The notes under the pieces were generated by a model. That model was not told the origin of the DNA, ran no database searches, and worked only from the letters and a program-made list of their open reading frames with translations. Below, one piece after another: positions 27,148 to 35,039 of a stretch of 64,000 nucleotides of DNA (the stretch's first letter is position 1; the number at the start of each line of letters is the position of its first letter). Made by a program: the position numbers and the translations under genes. Origin of the DNA: Actinoallomurus purpureus (GTDB lineage Bacteria; Actinomycetota; Actinomycetes; Streptosporangiales; Streptosporangiaceae). The stretch covers positions 277,936 to 341,935 of the forward strand of contig NZ_JAMXMY010000007.1 of the NCBI RefSeq assembly GCF_024055795.1, given 5' to 3'.

Positions 27148-28497
27148 ATGCATGTCGCCAGGCTGGAGATATCCGGCGTACGCGGCTTTTCTGGCGATCG
27201 CTCGGTTGAGCTCGATTTCTCTCGCCCCGACGGATCACTCGCCGGCTGGACCGTACTCGCCGGCAGAAACGGATCGGGTAAATCAACACTTCTCCAGGCA
27301 TTGGCCCTATTGCTCGCAGGCCCGCGATCCACGGCATTCATTCCAAGCCTCGCCGATTGGATAAGCACCGGCAGCACGACCGCGAGGATGGCGGCCACAC
27401 TCCGCGCATCCGCCATGGATGCGTACCAGCCCACTCTGTTCGACAACCCCGCATCAGAGCCTAGGGTTTGGATGGATTTCGTAGGGCCGTCATCAGATAC
27501 CGGCCAGGGACAGGATCTCCAAGAGCCCGAATTCTCCGGTACAGGAGTCGACTCACTCGCACGTCCCCACGGAATTCACTCTGTCGCCGGGACCTCTCTC
27601 GGATGGTTCTACGCGGGTTACGGGCCGTTTCGCCACTTGGGGACGGCCGGAGCATGGAGACGCCGAGGAGGCGGCGCTTCGAAAGTCGCACGTCAGGTGT
27701 CTTCGCTGTTCGACGAGAGCGTCTCTTTGGCGGATGGCATCGGCTGGCTGATCGAACAGCATTTGTACCAACTCGAGGGCCGGCGCGGAGCCGCGGAATT
27801 CCTCCGGACGGTGCTGAGCCTTCTCGGCGATGGTCTTCTGCCCGACGGATTCCAGGTCTGCCGGGTTGATTCGGAAGGACTGTGGGTCTCGCACCAGGGC
27901 ACCGAATTTCCGCTACGGGAGATGAGTGATGGATACCGTGCTGTCACCGCGCTGGTGGTCGACATGGTGCGGCAGATGCACATCGCATACCGCGACCTCA
28001 CGCTGGAGTACCAAGGCGACACCCCCACGCTCCCGTACCCGGGCGTCGTTCTGATCGACGAGGTCGACGCGCATCTACACGTGAGCTGGCAGAAGGTGAT
28101 CGGCACCTGGCTGAAGGAGCATTTCCCTCAGATACAGTTCATCGTCACGACCCACAGTCCCTATGTCTGCCAGAGCGCGGACCCGGGCGGTCTCATCCTC
28201 CTCCCTGGCCCCGGCGAGCGAAAATCGCCCCACGCGGTAGATGACGACCTATACGAACGGGTTGTCTACGGCAGCGGCGACGACGCGGTTCTCAGCGATT
28301 TGTTCGGCATCGGATCACCATACTCCGCCGTTGCGGAGAAGCTTCGTCGAAGGCTCGGCGACCTTGAGGTCAAGGTGCTGGACGGATCGGCGTCAGAAGC
28401 CGAGGCCAACGAATACAAGAGACTGAGCAGCGCATTGACCAGTTCGCTCAGCGCCCGCATCGACGAGGTGGCGGCTCGGTTGGGGCGCGAGAGATGA
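27148..28497 (+). CDS. ptuA: PtuA-like ABC/AAA ATPase of a Septu-type defence pair
   Basis: The protein has 449 residues from ATG 27148 with TCGGAGGTC upstream. Walker A is GRNGSGKST (39-47). A signature-like EMSDGYRAV lies near 257, Walker B is VVLIDEVDAHLH near 298-309, and the H-loop is TTHSP near 333. This is a RecF/OLD-like ATPase with a long insert between the Walker motifs. It overlaps the HNH gene by 4 nt (ATGA). ATPase-HNH operons of this build are Septu (PtuAB), in which PtuA assembles into rings that hold PtuB and act against phage. Base composition is less GC-rich than the surroundings, suggesting recent acquisition. The Septu name is inferred from architecture. Confidence 0.65.
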   Translation: MHVARLEISGVRGFSGDRSVELDFSRPDGSLAGWTVLAGRNGSGKSTLLQALALLLAGPRSTAFIPSLADWISTGSTTARMAATLRASAMDAYQPTLFDNPASEPRVWMDFVGPSSDTGQGQDLQEPEFSGTGVDSLARPHGIHSVAGTSLGWFYAGYGPFRHLGTAGAWRRRGGGASKVARQVSSLFDESVSLADGIGWLIEQHLYQLEGRRGAAEFLRTVLSLLGDGLLPDGFQVCRVDSEGLWVSHQGTEFPLREMSDGYRAVTALVVDMVRQMHIAYRDLTLEYQGDTPTLPYPGVVLIDEVDAHLHVSWQKVIGTWLKEHFPQIQFIVTTHSPYVCQSADPGGLILLPGPGERKSPHAVDDDLYERVVYGSGDDAVLSDLFGIGSPYSAVAEKLRRRLGDLEVKVLDGSASEAEANEYKRLSSALTSSLSARIDEVAARLGRER

Positions 28498-29222
28498 TCC
28501 CGATCATGCGGCATCCCTTGGACGATGGGCTGGGATCGCGGTTGAGCGCCCGTACGACCGCCCTGAAAGCGAACGCGCATTCCCCCGAGGCGGCGCGGCG
28601 CGCCTGGAAGTCCGCGTCCGCCGAGCGGCAGGGGCTACGCGAACGACTGAACCGCATGGCCGCAGGGATCATGCGCTGCATGTACTGCGGGGACAACCTC
28701 GGAACCGACATCGACCACTTCGAACCCATCAGTCGCGCCCCGCTGAGAACCTTCGAGTGGCCGAATCATCTACTTGCCTGCAGCTTCTGCAACAGCAATC
28801 AGAAACGCGATACGTATCCCTGCGACCCTCAAGGCACACCCCTTTTGATCGACCCCTCAACAGAAGATCCAAATGAGCATCTGAGATTGGCCTTAGCGAC
28901 CGGCGAATATCGACACCTCACGGCGAAAGGAGAGGTGACGATCCAGGTCTTCGGCCTGAATCGAGCCGACCTCGTCCGGGGCCGGGCCGGAGCGTTCCAC
29001 ACCCGCCGAGCGGTCCTGTGTCACGCTCGGTCACTTCTCTACGGTGACCGCAAGGACGAGGCCGACCGCTGCTTGCGAGCTCTGGCCGAGGAGCCTCATG
29101 CGAGCGTTCTCCACGCGATGCTGCGGTCGGTCGACCTGCCGGGCGCGGTGGTGGTGCTGGGAGCGGACGTCGTCGCGGCACTCAGGGACCCGAAGATCCT
29201 CGACCTCCTGAGTCTCACTTAG
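28494..29222 (+). CDS. ptuB: PtuB-like HNH endonuclease of a Septu-type defence pair
   Basis: The 242-residue protein overlaps the ATPase gene by ATGA. The nuclease core is at about 60-105: zinc ligands C62-x2-C65 (CMYCGDNLG), D-x-D-H-F with H75 as the first HNH His, WPNHLLACSFCN with C96 and C99, then Asn100 and Lys104. This C-x-x-C...DHF.P...W.N.LLAC..CN..K pattern is that of PtuB proteins. The N-terminal 50 residues are basic and helical; the C-terminal half is helical and may contact PtuA. The likely action is cutting phage or host nucleic acid when released by the ATPase. Confidence 0.65.
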   Translation: MIPIMRHPLDDGLGSRLSARTTALKANAHSPEAARRAWKSASAERQGLRERLNRMAAGIMRCMYCGDNLGTDIDHFEPISRAPLRTFEWPNHLLACSFCNSNQKRDTYPCDPQGTPLLIDPSTEDPNEHLRLALATGEYRHLTAKGEVTIQVFGLNRADLVRGRAGAFHTRRAVLCHARSLLYGDRKDEADRCLRALAEEPHASVLHAMLRSVDLPGAVVVLGADVVAALRDPKILDLLSLT

Positions 29223-29242
29223 GGGACGACTGTAGTACCGCG

Positions 29243-29579
29243 TCAGCGGGTGAGGATGGCGGCGCTGCCGTAGGAGCCGCCGAAGCCGGTGCAGAGGGCG
29301 ACCTCGGCTCCGGCGACCTGGTTCACCCCGTCGCCGCGCAGCTGGCGCACCGCCTCGCCGCGCAGCTGGCGCACCGCCTCGGCGACGTTGTTGAGGCCGT
29401 GGACGTAGCCCTCCGACAGCAGCCCGCCGTGCGGGTTGACGGTGCCGAGGCCGTGGTGCAGCGTCTCGGCCAGGTCAGATCGGCCGCACAGCCCGAAGTC
29501 CTCCAGCTGCCGGGGGACCAGCCAGGAGTACGCGTCGTAGAGCAGGGCCACGTCGATGTCGGCGGGCGTCATGCCCGCG
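29243..29579 (-). pseudogene. Internally deleted thiolase-like gene, second copy
   Basis: It encodes only the last ~110 residues of the thiolase-like protein (TPADIDVALLYDAYSWLVPR to CTGFGGSYGSAAILTR), roughly 90 percent identical in DNA to the end of the copy at 24561. At about 29579 the homology jumps directly to the region upstream of the gene, so roughly 800 bp of coding sequence has been lost. A frame can be opened from an ATG in the repeat (29623), giving an N-terminus unrelated to thiolase. It is very unlikely to be functional. Confidence 0.85.
29332..29379. repeat. 24-bp perfect tandem duplication in the truncated thiolase
   Basis: CGCCGCGCAGCTGGCGCACC plus GCCT occurs twice in a row (29332-29355, 29356-29379), duplicating eight codons (AVRQLRG-E/D). 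The intact copy has a single unit. It is in frame but falls in a dead gene. Confidence 0.85.
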
Positions 29580-29694
29580 ACGGCCGGGCGGCAGGGGCCG
29601 CGCTGGCGGGGGCGACCCGGCATGGTGCCGCCAGTCTGTCATAACAATCGCTTGCTCGGCAGCTGGCCCGATCCGGCCCCGGAAACGATCTTGA
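29579..29694. repeat. 116-bp direct repeat, copy B
   Basis: It matches 25671-25786 in the same orientation with six mismatches. On its right edge the sequence runs into the start region of the methyltransferase gene; on its left edge it is fused to the tail of the thiolase-like gene. Together with copy A it brackets the MMPL/kinase fragments and the Septu-like pair. The KstR2-like site is at 29643-29656. Confidence 0.85.
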
Positions 29695-29712
29695 CAGGGC
29701 ATACTGACTCCC

Positions 29713-30507
29713 GTGCCAAGCGACAATGGGACTCCTCCCGCCTTCGACGTGAACATCCCGAGTTCGGCGCGGATGTATGACTACGCGCTCGGAGGCAAGG
29801 ACAATTACGCCGTCGACCGGGAGACCGCGGAGCGCATCTTCACCGCGTTCCCCGCCCTGCGTGAGCTGGTGGTGGCCAATCGCGGCTTCCTGACCCGGGC
29901 GGTGCGTTTCATCGCCGACCAGGGCGTACGCCAGTTCGTCGACCTGGGGGCCGGAATCCCCACCTCGCCGAACGTTCACGAGATCGCCCGCGAGGTCCAC
30001 CCGGACGCCCGCGTCGTCTACGTGGACCACGATCCGATCGTCGCCGCCCACAGCAGGGCGCTGCGCGCGGACGGGGAGGGGGTCGCCGTCGTCGAGGCGG
30101 ACATCCGCGAACCCGATGCGGTTCTGTCCCGGATCGAGGACGAGGGGCTCATCGACTTCGCCGAGCCGGTCGGTGTCCTCTTCATCGACGTGCTGCACTT
30201 CGTCACCGATGACGAGGACCCGGCGGCGATCGTCGCACGCTTCGGGGATCGCCTCGCACCGGGCAGTCACCTGGCACTCTCCGCCGCGTGCAGTGACGGG
30301 GTCGACCCCGAGAGCGCCGAGAAGGTCACCGCGGCCTACAAGAACGCCACGACCCCGCTGGTCCCGCGCACCCGTGACCAGATCGAACGCTTCCTCCACG
30401 GTTTCGAGCCCGTCTCGCCGGGGCTGGTCAACATGGCCGTCTGGCGCGCCGCAGGACGGGACATCCCCGGCGGACTGGCGGGTGTCGCCCGCAAACCCGC
30501 CCCATGA
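29713..30507 (+). CDS. SAM-dependent methyltransferase, DUF574 family
   Basis: The protein has 264 residues from GTG 29713. It shows the full signature of the actinobacterial Methyltransf_19/DUF574 family: N-terminal SSARMYDYALGGKDNYAVDR, the SAM-binding FVDLGAGIPTSPNVHE near 75-90, and VVYVDHDPIVAAHSRAL. VGVLFIDVLHFVTDDEDP also fits. These are common in Streptomyces and Actinomadura relatives, often in many copies, with no firmly established substrate. No Shine-Dalgarno sequence is evident, so the transcript may be leaderless. It begins 19 bp after repeat copy B. Confidence 0.9.
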   Translation: MPSDNGTPPAFDVNIPSSARMYDYALGGKDNYAVDRETAERIFTAFPALRELVVANRGFLTRAVRFIADQGVRQFVDLGAGIPTSPNVHEIAREVHPDARVVYVDHDPIVAAHSRALRADGEGVAVVEADIREPDAVLSRIEDEGLIDFAEPVGVLFIDVLHFVTDDEDPAAIVARFGDRLAPGSHLALSAACSDGVDPESAEKVTAAYKNATTPLVPRTRDQIERFLHGFEPVSPGLVNMAVWRAAGRDIPGGLAGVARKPAP

Positions 30508-30519
30508 GCCGGCCCCGCG

Positions 30520-30596
30520 AGCCCGCTGTTCGGCGGGCTGGCGGTCGTCTCGATCCCCGCAGGCCCCTCCCGGCGTTCGGCGGGCGCGGGAGGGGC
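30520..30596. terminator. Two stem-loops between convergent genes
   Basis: AGCCCGC/GCGGGCT (30520-30526 with 30533-30539) and GCCCCTCCCG/CGGGAGGGGC (30563-30572 with 30587-30596) fill the 106-bp gap between the methyltransferase and Dabb genes, which converge. They are likely GC-type terminators. Confidence 0.6.
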
Positions 30597-30613
30597 TCCG
30601 GACGCTCAGCGCG

Positions 30614-30913
30614 TCACAGGTCGTACTGCACCGCGGCGCGTTCGGCGAGGATCGGCTTGATGTACTCGTCGATGACCGCGCGGTGCACCGGATGGTCGCG
30701 ATAGACGACATAGGCGTCGCGGTCGGCGAAGTCGGCGACCACGGCGAAGTCGAAGTTGCCGTCGTTCAGCCCGGCGTCGCCGCCCACGTGGTACGCCGCG
30801 ATCTCGGGGATGGCGCCGGGCAGGGCGTTCAGCCGGCCCACCACCTCCCGCCTCCGCTCGTCCGTCGCGCTCTCGTTCCACCGGAAAACCACCACGTGCC
30901 GGAATCCGGCCAT
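30614..30913 (-). CDS. Dabb-family (stress-responsive A/B barrel) protein
   Basis: The 99-residue ferredoxin-like fold protein has a good GAGGGGAC site before ATG 30913. MAGFRHVVVFRWNESATDER gives the conserved H and FRW of the Dabb family. NFDFAVVADFADRDAYVVYR then DHPVHRAVIDEYIKP forms the second half. Dabb proteins are dimers of unknown or varied function; some are cyclases in polyketide pathways. It lies next to the catabolic cluster but is transcribed away from it. Confidence 0.85.
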   Translation of the reverse strand: MAGFRHVVVFRWNESATDERRREVVGRLNALPGAIPEIAAYHVGGDAGLNDGNFDFAVVADFADRDAYVVYRDHPVHRAVIDEYIKPILAERAAVQYDL

Positions 30914-31022
30914 GTCCCCTCCTCGGTCGATGCTTCGCTGCAGACGATACGAGAAGGGCCCCGGCGGTCACCGGGCGCCTCCCAACGCCGCGCTCTCGCT
31001 CCGCGGCTCTCTGCGGGCCGGT

Positions 31023-31217
31023 TCATCCCGCCAGGTGCGCCGCCGTGCGTTCGGCCAGGTCGAAGGCCTTCCGCCGGACGCGCGAGGGCGGCCGGGCTTT
31101 CGCCCGGCCGCCCGTCCCACTGGGCCGGTCAGGCCCAGGACACGCCGCCCATCGCAGGCCTCCTTCCCCCACGCCGATCAGGGTCGCCGCTCCCCCGAGA
31201 ATGACGATCTCTGACAT
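31023..31217 (-). pseudogene. Possible remnant of a thiolase N-terminus
   Basis: A 64-codon frame begins MSEIVILGGAATLIGVGEGG. This closely follows the acetyl-CoA acetyltransferase start (xxVILGGARTPIGxFxGxL), then turns into an Arg/Pro-rich stretch and ends RRKAFDLAERTAAHLAG. The join suggests a deletion that removed most of a gene, like the truncated thiolase at 29243. Confidence 0.35.
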
Positions 31218-31364
31218 AGAGGCTAGGGAAACGATCACTGCGGGCAAATACGTAGTTTGACATATTTTGTAGGTATCACCGCCTGTATGCGGCAATTCAC
31301 GGCAGGTATTCCATCTCCCCGACCTCTTCCAGGACTCCATCCCGGGCGACATGCCTGCTACGCT

Positions 31365-31382
31365 ACCAAGCGAGCGCTTGGT
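31365..31382. promoter_or_regulatory. 18-bp palindromic operator, site A
   Basis: ACCAAGCG-AG-CGCTTGGT has perfect 8-bp arms, and flanking T/A extends the palindrome to 31364-31383. It lies 55 bp before the LLM start codon. It matches 15 of 18 positions at 40180 and 16 of 18 at 58853 (read on the minus strand). It is probably a TetR-family binding site that controls the LLM and acyl-CoA ligase genes. Confidence 0.75.
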
Positions 31383-31437
31383 ACACGGCCGGTCGCGGCA
31401 CGCCGAGGCGACAGCGGGAGAAGGGGCCCTATTCGTC

Positions 31438-32496
31438 ATGAAGTTCTCCACCTTCCACCTCTTCCACCGGTTCGAAGGGCAGACCGTCCGGGAGGTGTAC
31501 GACTACCAGATCGAGATCGCCGAGCTCTGCGAAGAGCTGGGCTTCGACGGACTCTGGGTGGCCGAGCACCACTTCCGCGACTACGGCGTCATTCCGAACA
31601 TCTTCCCCCTGCTGTCCCACCTCGCCGCGCGCACCGAACGGCTGCGACTCGGCACCGGGATCGTCGTGCTGCCGCTGCACAACCCCGTCCACGTGGCCGA
31701 GGAGGCCGCGATGGTCGACCTGCTGTCCGGCGGCAGACTCGAGATGGGCATCGGCCGCGGCTACCAGAGTGTGGAGTTCGAGAGCTTCGGCGTCGACCTG
31801 GGCGAGGCCCGCGAGCGCTTCAACGAGGCACTCGACATGATCATCGCGCTGTGGACGCAGGAGAACGTCCACTTCCAGGGCAAGTTCTACGGCACGGGCA
31901 AGGAGGTCACCCTCATGCCGCGGCCGGTGCAGCGACCGCACCCGCCGCTGCACGTCGCCGCCGTGAGCCCCGAGACCGTCGAGCTGTACGCCGCGCGCGG
32001 GCTGCCGATCCTCGCCGACCCCTCCGCGCCCTTCAAGAAGATCGCCAAGGCCGCGGAGACCTGGCACGAGACCGCACGGGCGAGCGGCGTCGACACCGAG
32101 GGGACCGAGCTCGTGGCCAGCCGGTCGGTGTACGTCGCGCCGACCGTCGAGCAGGCCCGAGCCGACCAGGCCCGCTTCGAGAGCTCATTCGACCGGTCGC
32201 GCATCTTCAACCGGCAGAGCGCGCCGATCGACTCCCGGACCGGCCAGGTCGCCAAGGGCTTCGAGTACTGGCAGGACCGCTACCTCAAGGGCGGGGAGGT
32301 CGGCAACGACTTCCGCTGGGAGCAGCTGGAGGTCATCGGCGACCCTGACCGCGTCATCAACCAGATCAAGATGATCCAGGACTTCGGGTTCGCCAACCTC
32401 ATGTGCGACTTCGGCAGCACCCGGCCGGTCCCCATCGAGGAGATGAAGAAGGTCCTGCGGTTCTTCGCCGCCGAGGTGATGCCGGCCTTCCGCTGA
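31438..32496 (+). CDS. LLM-class flavin/F420-dependent oxidoreductase
   Basis: The protein has 352 residues from ATG 31438 after GGGAGAAGGGG; an upstream in-frame ATG at 31351 would translate across the operator and is rejected. It has a luciferase-like TIM barrel: FDGLWVAEHHFRDYGVIPN (about 35-53), RLRLGTGIVVLPLHNPVHVA and LSGGRLEMGIGRGYQ. The EHHF motif is typical of the flavin-dependent monooxygenase branch (alkanal monooxygenase-like). It is followed 93 bp later by an acyl-CoA ligase, and both probably respond to the palindrome at 31365. The substrate is unknown. Confidence 0.88.
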   Translation: MKFSTFHLFHRFEGQTVREVYDYQIEIAELCEELGFDGLWVAEHHFRDYGVIPNIFPLLSHLAARTERLRLGTGIVVLPLHNPVHVAEEAAMVDLLSGGRLEMGIGRGYQSVEFESFGVDLGEARERFNEALDMIIALWTQENVHFQGKFYGTGKEVTLMPRPVQRPHPPLHVAAVSPETVELYAARGLPILADPSAPFKKIAKAAETWHETARASGVDTEGTELVASRSVYVAPTVEQARADQARFESSFDRSRIFNRQSAPIDSRTGQVAKGFEYWQDRYLKGGEVGNDFRWEQLEVIGDPDRVINQIKMIQDFGFANLMCDFGSTRPVPIEEMKKVLRFFAAEVMPAFR

Positions 32497-32589
32497 CGCC
32501 CACCCCGGATCGCACCCGCGCAAGCCCCGCCTCCACGACACGCACACCCGACCCGACCTCTGCACGCGCGGGATTCGACAGGAGACGTG

Positions 32590-34095
32590 ATGTCCGTACA
32601 CGGGTTGACCCTGGGAGACGTTCTCGGCGAGCACCGGCGCGGCCGGCCACTCGGCCTGGCGGTCGTGGACGCGGACGTACGCCTGACCTATGCCGGGCTC
32701 GACGAGCGGGTGAACCGGCTCGCCGCCGCGCTGGCCGCCGACGGGGTCGCGCCGGGCGAGCGCGTCCTGTGGCTCGGCCGCAACTCCTTCCGGGTCCTGG
32801 AGCTGCTGCTGGCCGCCGCCCGGCTCGGCGCGATCTTCTGTCCCGCCAACTGGCGGCAGAGCGCCGACGAACTGACGTTCGTCCTGGACGACCTGCGGCC
32901 CGCCGTCGTCGTGTTCGAGGAGTCCGAGGCGGCCGGGCAGGCCCGCACCCGTACCGCCGCATGGGCCCGCTGGATCGCCGCCGGCGAGGAGTACGACGCC
33001 TGGGCCGCCGCCGGCGCTCCGACGGAGCCCGCCGTGGAGGTCGCACCCGATCGCCCGGTGCTCGCCCAGTACACGGCGGCGTTCGACGGGCGGCCGGCGG
33101 CGGCCCTGCTCAGCCACTCGGCGCTGATCGCGCACTCCATGGCGATCCTGCACATCCGGCAGATGGAGGACGGCTTCACCTACCTCGGCTGCGGGCCGCT
33201 CTTCCACGTCGGAACGATGATGTTCTGCCTGGCCACCTTCCAGCTCGGCGGCACGAACGTCTTCACCCCCGCGTACGACCCGAAGGAGGTCTGCCGGCTC
33301 ATCGAGGCCGAGCGCTGCACCCAGGCGTTCCTGTTCGGCCCGATGATCGACCAGCTCGTCGAGGCGAACTCCGGCGGCACCTACGACCTGTCGTCGCTGC
33401 GCTTCGTCTCCCACTCCCCCGAGTGGGACGCCATGATCACGGTCGACGACAGCCCGTGGTGCGCCTCGAAGATGGGCGGCTACGGGCAGACCGAGGTGGG
33501 CGGCATGCTCACGTTCCTCGGCCTGGCCCCCGGCGGGCAGGGGTACGCCGGGCGAACCTCCCCGCTCGCCCACGTGCGCATTCTCGACCCGGAGGGGAAC
33601 GAGGTGCCCGCCGGGGAGACCGGCGAGATCTGCGCCCGGGGCCCCGGCGTGTTCAGCGGCTACTGGAACCGGCCCGAGCTGAACGCGGCCAAGACGGCGG
33701 GCGGCTGGCACCACACCGGCGACCTCGGCCGCCGGGAGCCCGACGGCACCCTCACGTTCATCGGCCCGAGGCTGCGGCTGATCAAATCGGCCAACGAGAA
33801 CATCTATCCCGCCGAGGTCGAGCGCGCGCTGAAGTCGCACGAGGCCGTCGCCGACGCGGCCGTGATCGGCGTGCCGGACCCCGAATGGGGCCAGAACGTC
33901 AAGGCGATCGTCGTCCTGAAGGAGGGCGCGTCGCTGACGCGCGAGCAGGTCGTCGAGCACGTGCGGTCCCAGATCGCCTCGTACAAGAAGCCGCGCCATG
34001 TCGAGTTCGCCGCGTCCATCCCGAAGAAGGGGTACACGCCGGACTACGACGCCCTCGACGCGGCGTACGGCGGAGGCGGCCACCCCGGCCGGTGA
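32590..34095 (+). CDS. AMP-binding acyl-CoA synthetase-like protein lacking the canonical A3 loop
   Basis: The protein has 501 residues from ATG 32590 (AGGAGACGTG precedes). ANL-family motifs are present: YGQTEVGG (A5), HTGDLGRREPDG (A7), RLIKSANENIYPAEVE (A8 hinge) and a C-terminal IPKKGYTPDY with a Lys near the catalytic position. The phosphate-binding loop that should read YTSGTTGxPK is QYTAAFDGRPAAALLSH, without the Ser/Thr-Gly pattern or Lys. Some actinobacterial steroid- or acid-CoA ligase relatives appear to share this variant. It probably forms a CoA thioester in the pathway that starts with the LLM enzyme. Confidence 0.8.
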   Translation: MSVHGLTLGDVLGEHRRGRPLGLAVVDADVRLTYAGLDERVNRLAAALAADGVAPGERVLWLGRNSFRVLELLLAAARLGAIFCPANWRQSADELTFVLDDLRPAVVVFEESEAAGQARTRTAAWARWIAAGEEYDAWAAAGAPTEPAVEVAPDRPVLAQYTAAFDGRPAAALLSHSALIAHSMAILHIRQMEDGFTYLGCGPLFHVGTMMFCLATFQLGGTNVFTPAYDPKEVCRLIEAERCTQAFLFGPMIDQLVEANSGGTYDLSSLRFVSHSPEWDAMITVDDSPWCASKMGGYGQTEVGGMLTFLGLAPGGQGYAGRTSPLAHVRILDPEGNEVPAGETGEICARGPGVFSGYWNRPELNAAKTAGGWHHTGDLGRREPDGTLTFIGPRLRLIKSANENIYPAEVERALKSHEAVADAAVIGVPDPEWGQNVKAIVVLKEGASLTREQVVEHVRSQIASYKKPRHVEFAASIPKKGYTPDYDALDAAYGGGGHPGR

Positions 34096-34104
34096 CGCGC
34101 CGGA

Positions 34105-35013
34105 TCACAGGACCGCCAGGGGGTTGATCGGACTGGCCGTGCCGCCCTCGATGGCCAGGGGCGCCGCGACGAACAGGAAGTCCGTACGGCCCGTGGCGGC
34201 GAGCTCCTCCAGCCACAGCATCTCGGCCAGGTGAATCCCGTGCCGCCACAGGAAGATCAGGTGAAGGTCGTCGTCGAGGTCCTCGTCGGCGAGCTGGCGT
34301 TCGTTCAGGCCGCCGATCGCGGCGTTGTCGCACGCCACCATCGCGACGTCCCGGTCCGCCAGCCAGCGCCCGGCGCCGGCCGACAGGCCCGGCTGCCCGG
34401 CCCAGTACGCCTCCGGGGACTCCTGCCAGGTCAGCGGCCATCCGGTACGGACGACGGCGACGTCCCCGGAGCGCACCTCCACGCCGCACGCCGCCAGGTC
34501 ATCGGCCGAGACGCGGTCCCCGGCGGCCAGGTGACGGACGCCGCGGAGCCGCGGCACGTCGAACAGCACGCCGCGGCCGACCACCGGACCGGCCTTGTCG
34601 ATGCCGCACCGCGACGCGCCGTACGAGCGGACCCGTCCGGCCGGGTGCCCGTTGTACAGCCGGTCACCGGTCCACATGTGGCACAGCGCGTCCATGTGCG
34701 TGGTCGTGCCGTGCGGCGTGACGACCAGCGCGTCGTCGGCCATCTTCAGACCCGCGCCGATCGGCCGGGCGCCGGCCGCGTAGTCGCCCGCGTCGACCGA
34801 CATGAAGTGCTGAGGCAGCGGACGGCCACGCAGGTGCGGGACGGTGGTCGGGGCCGGAGACGAGGTGGCGCCGCGGATCGGCAGCGACAGGCTCAGCGGC
34901 CGGCCCTCCCGTACGCAGGAGACGGCGGCCCGGACGACGTCGGGGGTGAGGAGGTTGAGCGCGCCCCGCTCGTCGTCGTCCCCCCACCGTCCCCAATTAT
35001 TAGACTCACTCAC
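34105..35013 (-). CDS. Cyclase/kynurenine-formamidase-like metal hydrolase
   Basis: The 302-residue Cyclase-family (PF04199) protein has the metal-binding HGTTTHMDALCHMW near 100-113, matching HxGTHxDxPxH. RGVLFDVPRLRGV and VVRTGW segments follow, and the C-terminal DNAAIGGLNE and HLIFLWRHGIHLAEMLWLEE complete the fold. These enzymes hydrolyse or cyclise amides, esters or lactones. It starts at GTG 35013, only 26 bp from the divergent serine hydrolase, so the two promoters must overlap. The short gap contains CCAATTATTAGACTC. Confidence 0.85.
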   Translation of the reverse strand: MSESNNWGRWGDDDERGALNLLTPDVVRAAVSCVREGRPLSLSLPIRGATSSPAPTTVPHLRGRPLPQHFMSVDAGDYAAGARPIGAGLKMADDALVVTPHGTTTHMDALCHMWTGDRLYNGHPAGRVRSYGASRCGIDKAGPVVGRGVLFDVPRLRGVRHLAAGDRVSADDLAACGVEVRSGDVAVVRTGWPLTWQESPEAYWAGQPGLSAGAGRWLADRDVAMVACDNAAIGGLNERQLADEDLDDDLHLIFLWRHGIHLAEMLWLEELAATGRTDFLFVAAPLAIEGGTASPINPLAVL

Positions 35014-35039
35014 AATTGCCCCCTTCAGGAGTCAGGCAC

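Larger units (their letters stand above)
30914..31437. other. Intergenic region with remnant and operator
   Basis: This 524-bp gap lies between the divergent Dabb and LLM genes. It holds a decayed thiolase-like N-terminus (31023-31217, minus), an AT-rich stretch around 31245-31275 (TTTGACATATTTTGTAGG) that may contain a promoter, and the 20-bp palindrome described separately. Nothing else is recognised. Confidence 0.5.

Noticed and set aside
24561..29694. Prophage or transposon carrying the defence genes
   Set aside because: No integrase, transposase, tRNA attachment site or terminal inverted repeats were found; the flanks are duplicated thiolase-like DNA.
29691..29705. TTGACA and CATACT as promoter of the methyltransferase
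   Set aside because: Only 3 bp lie between the two hexamers (29691-29696 and 29700-29705), far from the ~17 bp needed.
31351..31437. Upstream ATG for the LLM oxidoreductase
   Set aside because: It would translate through the 20-bp palindrome and give a 29-residue non-homologous leader; ATG 31438 has a good ribosome-binding site and the family N-terminus.
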